In this document: positions 8,142-18,522 of the stretch, piece by piece
Numbering within the stretch: the stretch's first letter is position 1
Layout of the letters: each line of letters begins with the position of its first letter
Assembly: GCF_001192835.1 (NCBI RefSeq)
Contig: NZ_DF968182.1
Span: 1,242,968-1,306,967 of the forward strand
Source of the DNA: Lentimicrobium saccharophilum
GTDB lineage: Bacteria > Bacteroidota > Bacteroidia > Bacteroidales > Lentimicrobiaceae
Length of the DNA stretch: 64,000 nt
Direction: 5' to 3'
Position numbers and translations under genes: made by a program
The notes under the pieces: model-generated
The model's database searches: none
Told to the model about the DNA's origin: nothing
Seen by the model: only the letters and a program-made list of their open reading frames with translations

Positions 8142-11015
8142 CTATTTGGTTACAACAAACTTGGCTGTTTTAACAGATGAGCCTTCTGTTACCTTCATAA
8201 GATAGGTTCCGTTGACCAGGTCAGAAGCCGGAATAGTCAGCTGATGTTCTCCACGGCCGGGCATGCCGAAATTAACAGACTTAACGAGCTTTCCTTGCAG
8301 GTTGTAAAGGCTGACCTGAAGTGAGCTGTTCCCGTTCAGACTGACATTGAAATGAATCTCTGACTGAACAGGGTTGGGATAAACACTCAGTGTGACTGAT
8401 TTTCCCTGCGGATCAGGACCGGGGCCGTCAATCCCCACAAACATGCGGTTCTCAAAAATTCCGTTTCCGTGTGAAGCCAGGTAAATAGCCCCGAAGTTAC
8501 TGACACCGGTAATTCCATCTATCCAGGGTCTGCTAACCGTTTGCTGGCGAACCATCATTACCGGAATCTCACCAAGACCGGTATTCTCAGCGGTCCATGA
8601 CGGACTTGAGCCAAGTGATTCAGTAGTAAATACGCCAAGATCAGTACCGAGGATAACCCTGCTTGAACTGTTCATTTCGATCAGGCAGGAGTAAACCGGC
8701 ATGGCCGGGAGGTTACCCTGGATCGGGTTGAAATCAGGAAACTGAGCCAGCGCGTTGGTGGAACGGAAAACATATTCGCTGTTTCCATAATTACCCAGGG
8801 TAACAATAACATGATTGTCGTCGTTGGGATCAACAGCGATTGAGGTAACGAACCGGGCCCCGAAATCCTTAACAATACCGGATGAAATGATACAGGCAGA
8901 ACTACGCACATCGGCCCGGAGTGAATCGTAAGCCAGGGCAATATTGGCGATCCTGAGCAGTTTGCCATCGGTAGTTCCGACATAGAGGTAATTTGCATCC
9001 GAGGAGTAAGCCAGGCATGACGGCACTCCGGTAAGGTTGGCAATGCGGTCCCATGAAGGCAGTTTGCCGAAATCCAGCACATCTCTTGACATATAAACGG
9101 CGTTCGTCATCCCGACAAAGAAGATTGAGGAAACGGGATCAACGATATGCAGCGAGTCTCCGTTTGCAAGCGGTTGTGTCAGGGTATAGCGGAAGGGGAA
9201 CTGGGCATTCTTACTCTTGAGCGACAATACATCACCGGTGTTGTAATTGGCTTTGGCATGAAAAGTAATGCTGTCGCGCGAATTCGGGTTATTGAAGTCT
9301 TCCCAGATTCGGAATGGCGTAATAAACACATTCCCGTTATTATTGGTCACTTCTCCGTTATATATAAAATTATTTGCTTGCGAAACACCAAGGTCGGTTG
9401 AGCGCCAGAGGCGACCACCGGTAGAGGAATAAAAAACAGCGCGAGGATTAATCATCGACATTTCAACTGTCCCTCCAACAAACAAGTTAATGGGTATATT
9501 ATTCTCATCAACAGGAATAATCTTGGTTCCGGTTTCAGGTGTATTGCCTTCCTGATCAAGAAAAACAACGCCATTGCCCTGGGATCCTCCTACTACGCGG
9601 CCCTTGTCATCATATGCCACAGAATAAAACATGGAAGTAACATAATTCTTGTTAATCAACTTAATGGTGACATAGTCATCTTCAGTCAGGGCAAGTCCTT
9701 GGTCTGAAGCCATATATGCATTTAATTCATTTGCCGGGTTAATAAATATCTGGTGGAAATAAAGCCCTGCATTGCCCAGGGTTTTCTGTTGCCACTGGTA
9801 AAAACCATCATCAAGTACTTTAAGGCCTTCCCATACATTGACGCCGCCGACATAAATTTTATCGGGATTCGTCGGGCTTACCACGATGGAAGCAGCATAA
9901 TCGCCATAATGTGTTGTATTGGCGGCATTGCCGAATACATTGAAAACCGGGCTGGCTCCGGGACCGACAAGGCGCCAGGTTTCACCCTTGTTTTTCGAAA
10001 CAAAAATTCCTTTCAGCTGGCCGCGCAATGTTCCGCTAAGGGTACCGTCAGAAATAAGCACTGCATAAAGTGTGGAAGCATCGGAAGGAGCAAAAGCAAC
10101 CTCAATGCGTGCCACGCCTTCTGCAGGCAGGCTATCCTGACCCGCGCCCGTTGAACGCAGAATAAAACCATCGGCAGAGCCGGAAGGTGAAACATATAGT
10201 TTATTATCAACCGAAGCAGCGATGGCACCATCGGGACCAATCTTTACTTCGTTGCTGGTTCCGGAAAGATTTTCGCCACCTGACTTTGCCATCGACCAGG
10301 ATTGTCCTCCATCGGAAGAATATTTCAAACCGTAATTGGTTGCGGCTATCACCCTGTTGTTATCACCAGCGGCAATTTTGTTGACAAAAGCCCATTCGGC
10401 AGTCGGGTCATTATAGGTTCCCGGATCAGTTGAAGCCAGTTTGGTAAAACTGCTACCATCCGTTGATTTATAGATTCCCTGACCAATAAAACCGCTGAAA
10501 AGGTTGAAACGGTCACTGGCAAAGGTCTCTCCGGTTCCTACATAAATATCGCCGCTTTTTGACTGGGTAATGCAGCTGACATTTAGAATTACCCCGCCTG
10601 CCTGAATCTGATTCCATGTTAGTCCACCTGAAGTGGATTTCCATAAACCACCCGAAACGCTTCCGGCAAAAACTGTGCGGCCGGAATTGTCCCTGTTGTC
10701 CAATATCACAGCACGGGTGCGGCCTGCAAAGTTATCCGGTCCCATCGATGACCAGTTAAGGCCGATCGCCCCTGACTCTCTTAACCCTGAAGCCTGGTTT
10801 CTGGCTTTTAAAACATCAGCAGGGTTTACCTGACCGGTACTGTAATTGCCGCGGATCTGCGACAGGTAATCCCAGCCGTTTTCAAGCCCCTCCGCAAGAT
10901 TTCCCTTAACAGAGCTACTGACAATTTGCCTGAATGAGCCTGAAGTAGTCAGCAAAATCATTCCGGCTCCAAAAATTAAAGCAAGAAAGCCAAAGAGTAA
11001 TCGTCTATTTTTCAT
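8142..11015 (-). CDS. Large T9SS-exported protein with BNR/Asp-box (sortilin-like propeller) repeats
   Basis: 957 residues with an N-terminal hydrophobic signal (LLFGFLALIFGAGMILL). Many Asp-box motifs (SxDxGxxW) occur along the chain: STSGGLTWNQI, YSSDGGQSWSMA, SKNKGETWRLVG, STDLGVSQANNF. Together with their spacing they predict one or two beta-propellers of the sortilin/VPS10 or glycosyl-hydrolase-74 type. The C-terminal 85 residues (LSVYPNPVQSEIHFNVSL, NGTYLMKVTEG, AKFVVTK) are a type IX secretion sorting domain. No catalytic signature of xyloglucanases or sialidases was recognised, so binding or scaffolding is as likely as hydrolysis. First gene of a two-gene unit. Confidence 0.88.
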   Translation of the reverse strand: MKNRRLLFGFLALIFGAGMILLTTSGSFRQIVSSSVKGNLAEGLENGWDYLSQIRGNYSTGQVNPADVLKARNQASGLRESGAIGLNWSSMGPDNFAGRTRAVILDNRDNSGRTVFAGSVSGGLWKSTSGGLTWNQIQAGGVILNVSCITQSKSGDIYVGTGETFASDRFNLFSGFIGQGIYKSTDGSSFTKLASTDPGTYNDPTAEWAFVNKIAAGDNNRVIAATNYGLKYSSDGGQSWSMAKSGGENLSGTSNEVKIGPDGAIAASVDNKLYVSPSGSADGFILRSTGAGQDSLPAEGVARIEVAFAPSDASTLYAVLISDGTLSGTLRGQLKGIFVSKNKGETWRLVGPGASPVFNVFGNAANTTHYGDYAASIVVSPTNPDKIYVGGVNVWEGLKVLDDGFYQWQQKTLGNAGLYFHQIFINPANELNAYMASDQGLALTEDDYVTIKLINKNYVTSMFYSVAYDDKGRVVGGSQGNGVVFLDQEGNTPETGTKIIPVDENNIPINLFVGGTVEMSMINPRAVFYSSTGGRLWRSTDLGVSQANNFIYNGEVTNNNGNVFITPFRIWEDFNNPNSRDSITFHAKANYNTGDVLSLKSKNAQFPFRYTLTQPLANGDSLHIVDPVSSIFFVGMTNAVYMSRDVLDFGKLPSWDRIANLTGVPSCLAYSSDANYLYVGTTDGKLLRIANIALAYDSLRADVRSSACIISSGIVKDFGARFVTSIAVDPNDDNHVIVTLGNYGNSEYVFRSTNALAQFPDFNPIQGNLPAMPVYSCLIEMNSSSRVILGTDLGVFTTESLGSSPSWTAENTGLGEIPVMMVRQQTVSRPWIDGITGVSNFGAIYLASHGNGIFENRMFVGIDGPGPDPQGKSVTLSVYPNPVQSEIHFNVSLNGNSSLQVSLYNLQGKLVKSVNFGMPGRGEHQLTIPASDLVNGTYLMKVTEGSSVKTAKFVVTK

Positions 11016-11400
11016 ATTCTTGTAGTTTATGGATATTACGATTTCAAGTCAACAAAAACAGTGGCACAAGTTACATCTTTTTTAAAGATGAACAAGATTC
11101 ACCTCCTTTTTTCCAAACAAAAATAAACCAAAAATCCAATACCGACCCAACTTTCAGCAATAAAATATATTGAATTGGCATCCGGTATCAGGCGGCAAAT
11201 GTAGGAGAATTTGACAATTTAAAAAAGACCGGTTAAATCTTCGGAAAAAAATAATGTGTCTGACAAAAATATTCTGTCTGAAATGCCGTTTGAATCGCTT
11301 TTTTCATACGTTTGCCGGTAGCTTCACATAATCCACTACCTGTACAGGCTATTGTTTGACGGCAAGAATTATGTAATTATAAATCAATTAGTTAAAAACC
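11016..11400. other. Divergent intergenic region, 385 bp
   Basis: Separates the minus-strand T9SS genes from the plus-strand peptidase, so it should carry two promoters. It is AT-rich. The only clear structure is a 7-bp inverted repeat, CATCTTT and AAAGATG at 11074-11090, around three T. I see no good TAnnTTTG element with a -33 partner and no small gene. Confidence 0.5.
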
Positions 11401-12597
11401 ATGAGAATTATTGCACTGGTAATCATGTCCGGGCTGGCGGCATCCTTTTCCTTTTCATATGCCCAACAGGACAGCGTAAAGAAAGAAGGTTTTCAGTTTG
11501 AAATAATCATAAACAATCCGGCTACTCCCGTTAAAGACCAGTACCGGTCAGGAACCTGCTGGAGTTTTGCGACCGTTTCGTTTGTGGAATCAGAACTTCT
11601 CAGGCTGGGCGCCGGAGAAAAAGATCTTTCGGAAATGTATTTTGTTAACCATGCCTACCGCGAAAAGGCAGAAAGGTATGTACGTCTTCACGGATCTTCA
11701 AATTTTGGTCCCGGTGGCCAGGCCCACGATGTTATGAATACCATCGCGAAGTTTGGTTTTGCCGGAGAAAATGACTATCCCGGACTCCTTGCCGGCGAAT
11801 CAAAGCATTTACACGGGGAACTGGATGCTGTGTTGAAAGCATATCTTGATGCGGTTTTGCAAAAGAAAGACGGTAAACTGTCGAAGGTATGGCCCCATGC
11901 CTTCGCCGGCATCCTCGAGGCCTACCTGGGCCCTGTGCACGATCAGGCCAATGGAAAAAATGCCGGCGCATTGCCTGTTTATGCTCAGGCAGCAGGTTTT
12001 AATCCTGCAGATTATGTTGAGCTCACTTCCTATCTGCACCATCCGTTCTATCAGAAAATCAATCTTGAAATACCCGACAACTGGTCGCAGGACCTTTATT
12101 ACAACCTTCCGCTCGATGAGCTGATGGATGTGATGAACCATGCCATTGAGAAAGGTTACACTATCTGCTGGGACGGCGATGTGAGCGACAAAGGATTTTC
12201 CCATGCAAAAGGCGTTGCCATCCTGCCCGAGATTTCAGGCAGCTCTCTTGAAGGAACTGAACGGGCCCGCTGGGAAAAGCTTACCGAAAAAGAGAAAAAT
12301 GCCGAGCTTTACAGCTTCAGCAAACCAGTGACGGAAAGAATCATCACCCCTGGTATCAGGCAGGAAGATTTCAATAACCTGAAAGCTACCGACGATCATC
12401 TGATGCATATTACAGGACTTGCAACTGACCAACTCGGCACCAGGTATTACATTACCAAAAATTCGTGGGCAGCCGACAGCAATAAATCAGGAGGTTACCT
12501 CAATATGTCGGAAGCCTATGTACGCCTTAACACCATAGCTGTGATGATTCATAAAGATGCCGTTCCGCCGCTGATCAGAAAAAAACTGGGCATCTGA
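11401..12597 (+). CDS. C1 family (papain-like) peptidase, bleomycin hydrolase/PepC-type
   Basis: 398 residues with a signal peptide (LVIMSGLAASFSFSYAQ). The catalytic Cys lies in SGTCWSFATV (about residue 54), the catalytic His in DDHLMHITGLA, and the Asn in YYITKNSWAADSNKSGGYLN, the order and motifs of bleomycin-hydrolase-type cysteine aminopeptidases. The usual NSWG is NSWA here. Unlike cytosolic PepC this one is predicted to be exported to the periplasm. Relatives are common in Bacteroidota and take part in peptide use. No partner genes: the Bat locus begins 145 bp downstream with its own promoter. Confidence 0.9.
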   Translation: MRIIALVIMSGLAASFSFSYAQQDSVKKEGFQFEIIINNPATPVKDQYRSGTCWSFATVSFVESELLRLGAGEKDLSEMYFVNHAYREKAERYVRLHGSSNFGPGGQAHDVMNTIAKFGFAGENDYPGLLAGESKHLHGELDAVLKAYLDAVLQKKDGKLSKVWPHAFAGILEAYLGPVHDQANGKNAGALPVYAQAAGFNPADYVELTSYLHHPFYQKINLEIPDNWSQDLYYNLPLDELMDVMNHAIEKGYTICWDGDVSDKGFSHAKGVAILPEISGSSLEGTERARWEKLTEKEKNAELYSFSKPVTERIITPGIRQEDFNNLKATDDHLMHITGLATDQLGTRYYITKNSWAADSNKSGGYLNMSEAYVRLNTIAVMIHKDAVPPLIRKKLGI

Positions 12598-12718
12598 GTT
12601 TCCTCTTTTATTCAAATTTTCAGGGAATTGAGGATTGCAGAATCAGCAAAGTCCCTGAAAGCCTTATGGTTTAACAATTTTTAACACCGGTTCTGCACTC
12701 CGGCAGCATTGGTAGTAA

Positions 12719-12726
12719 TACTTTTG
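12719..12726 (+). promoter_or_regulatory. Candidate -7 element of the Bat locus promoter
   Basis: TACTTTTG matches TAnnTTTG and ends 16 bp before the moxR ATG. No clear -33 box at the ideal distance. A 9-bp inverted repeat (TTTCAGGGA 12618-12626, TCCCTGAAA 12652-12660) lies upstream and may end the peptidase transcript, although it has no T tract. Confidence 0.5.
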
Positions 12727-12742
12727 CAAAAAAAACATTGCC

Positions 12743-13735
12743 ATGATTGAAACTGATATCAAGGAACTGAACGACCGCATCCAGAAGGAAAGTGCTTTTG
12801 TTGATCTCATTGAGATGGAGATGCACAAAGTTATCGTAGGTCAGAAACACATGGTGGAACGACTCCTGATCGGATTATTGTCGAACGGGCATATTTTGCT
12901 GGAAGGAGTTCCGGGTCTCGCCAAAACGCTGGCCATTAAGTCATTGGCCAATATTATAGATTCCAGGTTCAGCCGCATTCAGTTTACCCCCGACCTGTTG
13001 CCTGCCGACCTTATAGGAACCATGATCTACAGCCAGAAAAAGGAAGAATTTCTGGTCCGGAAAGGCCCCATATTTGCCAACTTTATCCTTGCCGACGAAA
13101 TCAACAGGTCTCCTGCCAAAGTGCAGAGTGCACTGCTGGAGGCAATGCAGGAAAGGCAGGTTACCATCGGAGAAAATTCTTATCCGCTTTCAGAACCTTT
13201 CCTGGTGCTTGCCACTCAGAACCCCATTGAGCAGGAAGGAACCTATCCTTTGCCGGAAGCCCAGGTTGACCGTTTCATGCTGAAGGTAATCATTGGCTAT
13301 CCCAGCCGTGAAGAGGAAAAACTCATTATGCGTCAGAATATGTCGGGTAGCTTTCCGGAAACAAAAACAATCATTTCACCTGAACAGATTCTGAAAGCAA
13401 GAAATCTGACCCGGGAAGTTTACCTTGATGAAAAAATTGAAAACTATATTACCGATATTGTTTTTTCCACAAGATTTCCTGCAGAAAACAAGCTTAAAAA
13501 ATTTGAAGGACTGATTGCTTACGGAGCCTCACCCCGTGCAAGCATCAACCTGGCCCTGGCCGCCAAAGCCTATGCCTTTATCAAACGTCGCGGTTATGTT
13601 ATCCCTGAAGATGTCCGTGCCGTTGCCCATGATGTAATGCGGCACAGAATCGGGCTTACCTATGAAGCTGAGGCCGAAAACATCACTACCAATGATATCA
13701 TCAACGAAATACTCAACACGGTTGAAGTTCCCTGA
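12743..13735 (+). CDS. moxR: MoxR family AAA+ ATPase
   Basis: 330 residues. Walker A GVPGLAKT around residue 60, Walker B ILADEINRSP around 115, then the sensor segment LATQNPIEQEGTYPLPEAQ and the arginine-bearing RASINLALAAKAYAF. MoxR ATPases act as chaperones that mature or activate von Willebrand factor A proteins encoded next to them. It opens an eight-gene run with DUF58 and BatA-E, the standard Bacteroidota arrangement. The substrate is inferred to be the VWA-domain proteins of this locus. Confidence 0.95.
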   Translation: MIETDIKELNDRIQKESAFVDLIEMEMHKVIVGQKHMVERLLIGLLSNGHILLEGVPGLAKTLAIKSLANIIDSRFSRIQFTPDLLPADLIGTMIYSQKKEEFLVRKGPIFANFILADEINRSPAKVQSALLEAMQERQVTIGENSYPLSEPFLVLATQNPIEQEGTYPLPEAQVDRFMLKVIIGYPSREEEKLIMRQNMSGSFPETKTIISPEQILKARNLTREVYLDEKIENYITDIVFSTRFPAENKLKKFEGLIAYGASPRASINLALAAKAYAFIKRRGYVIPEDVRAVAHDVMRHRIGLTYEAEAENITTNDIINEILNTVEVP

Positions 13736-13783
13736 TCGGGACGATACTGACCGGAAACCAGTTTCTCATTAAGCTAAATTCTG

Positions 13784-14659
13784 ATGGAAACCAGCGATAT
13801 CCTTAAAAAAGTCCGCAAGATTGAAATCAAGTCCAGAGGCTTGTCCAACCAGATTTTCTCCGGACAATATCATAGTGCGTTCAAGGGTCGCGGTATGGCA
13901 TTCAGCGAAGTAAGGGAATACCAGTACGGTGATGACATCAGAAACATCGACTGGAATGTTACGGCGCGGTTCAATCATCCTTATATTAAAATTTTCGATG
14001 AGGAACGCGAACTTACGGTTACTTTGCTGATAGACGTGAGCGGATCCAACGAATTCGGCAGCCGGCAGTGGCTTAAAGAGGAAATGATGACCGAAATTGC
14101 TGCTGTACTTGCTTTTTCGGCAATACAAAACAACGACAAAGTAGGGGTCATTTTTTTCAGCGATAAGGTTGAAAAATTTATTCCGCCCAAGAAAGGGCTG
14201 AGCCACATTCTGCGCATCATCAGGGAACTGATTGATTTCAAGCCGGAAAGTCAGAAGACCAATATTTCTGAAGCCCTGAGGTTTCTGACAAATGCCATGA
14301 AGAAGCGTTGCACGGCGTTTCTTATTTCCGATTTTATGGACAGCGGATTCGAGGATGCCCTCAGAATAGCCGGAAACAAGCACGATCTTGCAGCCCTGCA
14401 TATCATCGACGAAAGGGATTTAAGCATCCCTGACATGGGTCTGGTAAGGATGTACAGTAAAGAAGCCAATAAAGCAATCTGGGTCGACACTTCAAGCCGG
14501 GCCGTCAGAAATGATTATGCCGCTTACGCTGAAAGCAGGATGAAGATGCTTGAACTGGCATTCCGGAAAAGCGGGGTGGATGTTGCGCGGTTCAGAACCG
14601 GTCAGGATTATGTAAAACCTTTGCTGGGACTTTTTAAAGCAAGAGAATCGAGAAGATAA
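13784..14659 (+). CDS. DUF58 domain-containing protein
   Basis: 291 residues, cytoplasmic, no signal. It contains the DUF58 signature GRGMAFSEVREYQYGDDIRN followed by IDWNVTARF, and a degenerate VWA-like domain with LLIDVSGSNEFG (DxSxS retained) and FLISDFMDSGFEDAL. DUF58 proteins nearly always follow moxR, and the pair is thought to link the ATPase to the membrane VWA proteins. It starts 48 bp after moxR and is followed at 21 bp by the next gene, so the three are one transcript. Confidence 0.93.
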   Translation: METSDILKKVRKIEIKSRGLSNQIFSGQYHSAFKGRGMAFSEVREYQYGDDIRNIDWNVTARFNHPYIKIFDEERELTVTLLIDVSGSNEFGSRQWLKEEMMTEIAAVLAFSAIQNNDKVGVIFFSDKVEKFIPPKKGLSHILRIIRELIDFKPESQKTNISEALRFLTNAMKKRCTAFLISDFMDSGFEDALRIAGNKHDLAALHIIDERDLSIPDMGLVRMYSKEANKAIWVDTSSRAVRNDYAAYAESRMKMLELAFRKSGVDVARFRTGQDYVKPLLGLFKARESRR

Positions 14660-14680
14660 GCAGACCACAGTTAATGCAGG

Positions 14681-15700
14681 ATGGAGATGAAGGGAGCGTT
14701 AATCATAAAAAACACCGGTAAGCTGACGGGATTGTTTATTCTGCTGCTGCTTTGCCCGTTTCACGGCATAGGGCAGAAAGCGACACCCGATACAACCAGA
14801 TTCCTGATCGGGCAGCAGATCAACGTTACACTGGAATTGCAGGTGCAGGAAGGCACGCTGGTTAACTGGCCGGTTTTCGGCGATACGATTACAAAGTCAC
14901 TTGAAATAATATCCGTCTCCGGAATCGATTCGCTGAAGCAGGAAAACACCAACGATATTTTACTCCGCCAGATAATCAGAATTACATCATTCGACAGCGG
15001 CTATCACGTACTCCCTCCTGTTTCATTTGCGATAAAGGAAGCCGGATCAAATGAATTTAAAGATCTGCTTTCAGAAGCATCCCTGCTGGAAGTAATGAAT
15101 GTGGCCGTTGATTTATCTGCCGATATCAAAGACATTAAACCGGTGCTGAAAGCGCCTTACACGCTCCGTGACTTTCTGCCGTACTTTTTAATACTGCTTG
15201 GGCTGGGGCTTGCGGGGCTGCTTTTATGGTACTACCTGCAGAACCGGAAAAAGAACAAACCTCTGATCAGATTTCCTTTGAAACCGGACAAGCCGGCCCA
15301 CCTGGTTGCCATTGAACAGCTTGAAGAGCTGAAAAGAGAACAACTCTGGCAAAAGGGTCAGGTAAAGGAGTATTACACCCGGCTTACCGATATTCTAAGG
15401 ACATATTTTGAGGCACGTTTTCAGGTGGATGCCATGGAAAAGACCTCTGATGAGATTCTTGATGCCATGCGTGATCACCTTGCCGATGCAGGAAGAATGG
15501 AAGATCTGCGAAAAATTCTGACGCTTTCGGATATGGCAAAATTTGCCAAAGCCCGGCCGTTGGGCGCTGACAATGAACTCAGCCACACCCTGGCCGTTTC
15601 CGTTGTCAACAGCTCCATTCCTGCTCCATCGAGACCGGAGACGGGCTCTGTTCAACAGCCTGAAAGAAATGAGCAATCAGATACAAATATCAATCACTGA
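14681..15700 (+). CDS. Bat-locus membrane protein, BatD-like
   Basis: 339 residues: a signal peptide (GLFILLLLCPFHGIGQK), an Ig-like periplasmic segment of about 130 residues (IGQQINVTLELQVQEGTLV), one transmembrane helix near residue 170 (FLPYFLILLGLGLAGLLLWY), and a cytoplasmic tail resembling the C-terminal part of BatD (YYTRLTDILRTYFEARF; EKTSDEILDAM). It sits between DUF58 and BatA and ends 5 bp before BatA. Proteins of this layout recur at this position in Bacteroidota. An ATG at 14687 is an alternative start. Probably envelope-embedded and part of the Bat complex. Confidence 0.8.
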   Translation: MEMKGALIIKNTGKLTGLFILLLLCPFHGIGQKATPDTTRFLIGQQINVTLELQVQEGTLVNWPVFGDTITKSLEIISVSGIDSLKQENTNDILLRQIIRITSFDSGYHVLPPVSFAIKEAGSNEFKDLLSEASLLEVMNVAVDLSADIKDIKPVLKAPYTLRDFLPYFLILLGLGLAGLLLWYYLQNRKKNKPLIRFPLKPDKPAHLVAIEQLEELKREQLWQKGQVKEYYTRLTDILRTYFEARFQVDAMEKTSDEILDAMRDHLADAGRMEDLRKILTLSDMAKFAKARPLGADNELSHTLAVSVVNSSIPAPSRPETGSVQQPERNEQSDTNINH

Positions 15701-15705
15701 CAGTC

Positions 15706-16701
15706 ATGTTTGAGCACTTAAAATTTGCCAATCCTGAAGCGTTGTATCTCCTGCTGCTGATTCCTGCTGCCATTGTCTGGTACTGGTTCAGGGGACAGGA
15801 CACCAAAGCACGGTTACAGGTCAGTGATTTCGGGGCGTTTCTCAATAAGCGGAAAACCCTGAAGCAAAGGCTCCGTCATTTAACCTTCATCCTTAAAGTA
15901 ATCGCTTTCTCGCTGCTGATCCTCTCGCTGGCCCGTCCCCAGTCCACTACATCACGCCAAAACGTCAGTGTGGAAGGTATAGATATTGTATTGGCGATGG
16001 ATATCTCAGGCAGTATGCTGGCCGAGGATTTTAAGCCAAACCGCCTGGTAGCGGCCAAAGAAGTGGCGAAGGATTTCATCAAAGGACGGCCCAGTGACAG
16101 GATCGGCCTGGTTGTATTCAGCGGTGAGAGTTTCACACAGTGCCCGCTCACTACTGACCATGCAATATTATTTAATCTGCTTGATGAGATTAAAAGCGGA
16201 ATGATCGAGGATGGCACAGCCATCGGCGATGGCCTGGCAACGGCTGTAAGCCGGCTCAAAGAGAGTTCTGCGGTTAGTAAAGTCATAATACTGCTCACCG
16301 ATGGCGAAAACAACCGGGGCTTTATCGATCCCGCATCAGCGGCTGAAATTGCAAAGGTATTCGGACTCAGGGTTTATACCATCGGGGTCGGTACCATCGG
16401 CACTGCACCCTATCCGGTTCAAACCCCTTTCGGGATGCAATACCAGCAGATGGAAGTAAGGATAGATGAACCACTGCTCAGACAGATTGCTGAAATGACA
16501 AACGGCAGGTATTACAGGGCGACAAATGCCGGCAAGCTGAAAGAGATTTACCAGGAGATCGACCAGCTCGAAAAATCCAAAGTCGATGTGACTGAATTCC
16601 GGAAGAAAACCGAAGAATTTTTGCCTTTTACACTGGCAGCGCTGGTCCTGCTGCTACTTGATTTTGTCCTGGGTATCTCTTTTTTCAGGAAATTCCCCTG
16701 A
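15706..16701 (+). CDS. batA: BatA, VWA domain-containing membrane protein
   Basis: 331 residues. Two N-terminal membrane helices (ALYLLLLIPAAIVWYWF and FILKVIAFSLLILSLARP), a VWA domain with an intact MIDAS metal site (VLAMDISGSM, with the TDGENN loop later), and a C-terminal helix (FTLAALVLLLLDFVLGISF). The family was first described in Bacteroides fragilis, where the bat operon affects aerotolerance; the biochemical role is unsettled. Followed at 35 bp by its paralogue BatB. Confidence 0.93.
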   Translation: MFEHLKFANPEALYLLLLIPAAIVWYWFRGQDTKARLQVSDFGAFLNKRKTLKQRLRHLTFILKVIAFSLLILSLARPQSTTSRQNVSVEGIDIVLAMDISGSMLAEDFKPNRLVAAKEVAKDFIKGRPSDRIGLVVFSGESFTQCPLTTDHAILFNLLDEIKSGMIEDGTAIGDGLATAVSRLKESSAVSKVIILLTDGENNRGFIDPASAAEIAKVFGLRVYTIGVGTIGTAPYPVQTPFGMQYQQMEVRIDEPLLRQIAEMTNGRYYRATNAGKLKEIYQEIDQLEKSKVDVTEFRKKTEEFLPFTLAALVLLLLDFVLGISFFRKFP

Positions 16702-16735
16702 CAAAAAATTTTTAAATTAAAGACAGGAAGAGACA

Positions 16736-17778
16736 ATGTTTAGATTCGAACATCCTGAATATTTAAACCTGCTGATGCTGCTTCCTCTGCTGCTCGTAGC
16801 TTACCTGTTCTACCTGCAATGGAAGAAACGCGCTGCGCTCAGGTTTGGAGAAAAACCATTGGTTACACGGCTGACACCGGATGTTTCGCCTGGCAGGTCA
16901 CACATAAGGTTTTTACTTCTTTCACTGACCATCGCCTCAGTTTTACTTGCGCTTGCGAATCCCCAGATCGGCTCGAAACTTGAGAAAGTGCAGCGCAAGG
17001 GTGTTGATCTCATCATTGCCCTTGATGTGTCAAACAGCATGTTGGCGCAGGATATTCAACCCAGCCGGATTGAGCGGGCCAAACAATCCATTTCCAGGCT
17101 GATCGATGAACTGGAAAACGACCGGATCGGACTGATCGTTTTTGCCGGGAAGGCATATACCCAGCTCCCCATTACCACGGATTACGGTGCAGCTAAGCTC
17201 ATGCTCTCTACGGTAAAACCCGACATGGTTCCCGTTCAGGGCACGGCCATCGGGCAGGCAATAGAAATGGCCATGGCATCGTTTAAAGAAGAAGAGGCGG
17301 GAAAAGCCATGATAATCATCACCGATGGTGAAAACCACGAAGATGATGCTGTGGAGAAAGCTTCCGAAGCAGCGCAAAGAGGTATCAAAGTGTATACCAT
17401 CGGCATGGGCCTTGCCGAAGGGGCCCCGATACCGGTTTACCGCGACAATCAGTTGGCGGGATTTAAAAAGGACAGAAGCGGGAGTACCATCATAACCCGT
17501 CTTGACGAAACCATGCTTCAACAGATTGCGCAGGCCGGCGAAGGTATTTACGTGCGGGCAAGCAACACCCAGGCCGGGCTGCGTAAGGTATTCGAGGAAA
17601 TCAGTAACCTTGAAAAAAATACTTATGACACGAAAAGCTTTTCCGATTACGAAGACCGGTTTCAGTATTTTGTGGCACTGGCAATTATACTAATGGTCCT
17701 GAATTTCCTGCTTAATGAACGTAAAAGCCGCTGGGCAGGAAAATTCCGGATTTTTAAACCCGAACAGCCTATCAGATT

Positions 17779-17782
<4 letters not shown>
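16736..17782 (+). CDS. batB: BatB, VWA domain-containing membrane protein
   Basis: 348 residues, paralogous to BatA: two N-terminal helices (LNLLMLLPLLLVAYLFY, FLLLSLTIASVLLALANP), a VWA domain with an intact MIDAS motif (IIALDVSNSM and IITDGENHEDDA), and a C-terminal helix (FQYFVALAIILMVLNFLL). The last four bases overlap the start of batC, which implies translational coupling. Predicted to sit in the inner membrane with the VWA domain in the cytoplasm or periplasm, depending on helix orientation, and to work with BatA. Confidence 0.93.
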
Positions 17783-18468
<686 letters not shown>

Positions 18469-18522
18469 CTTGTGCCGGAAAATTAAGGTGAAATTCAATA
18501 TCAGAACATAGTTATTTGGCCG

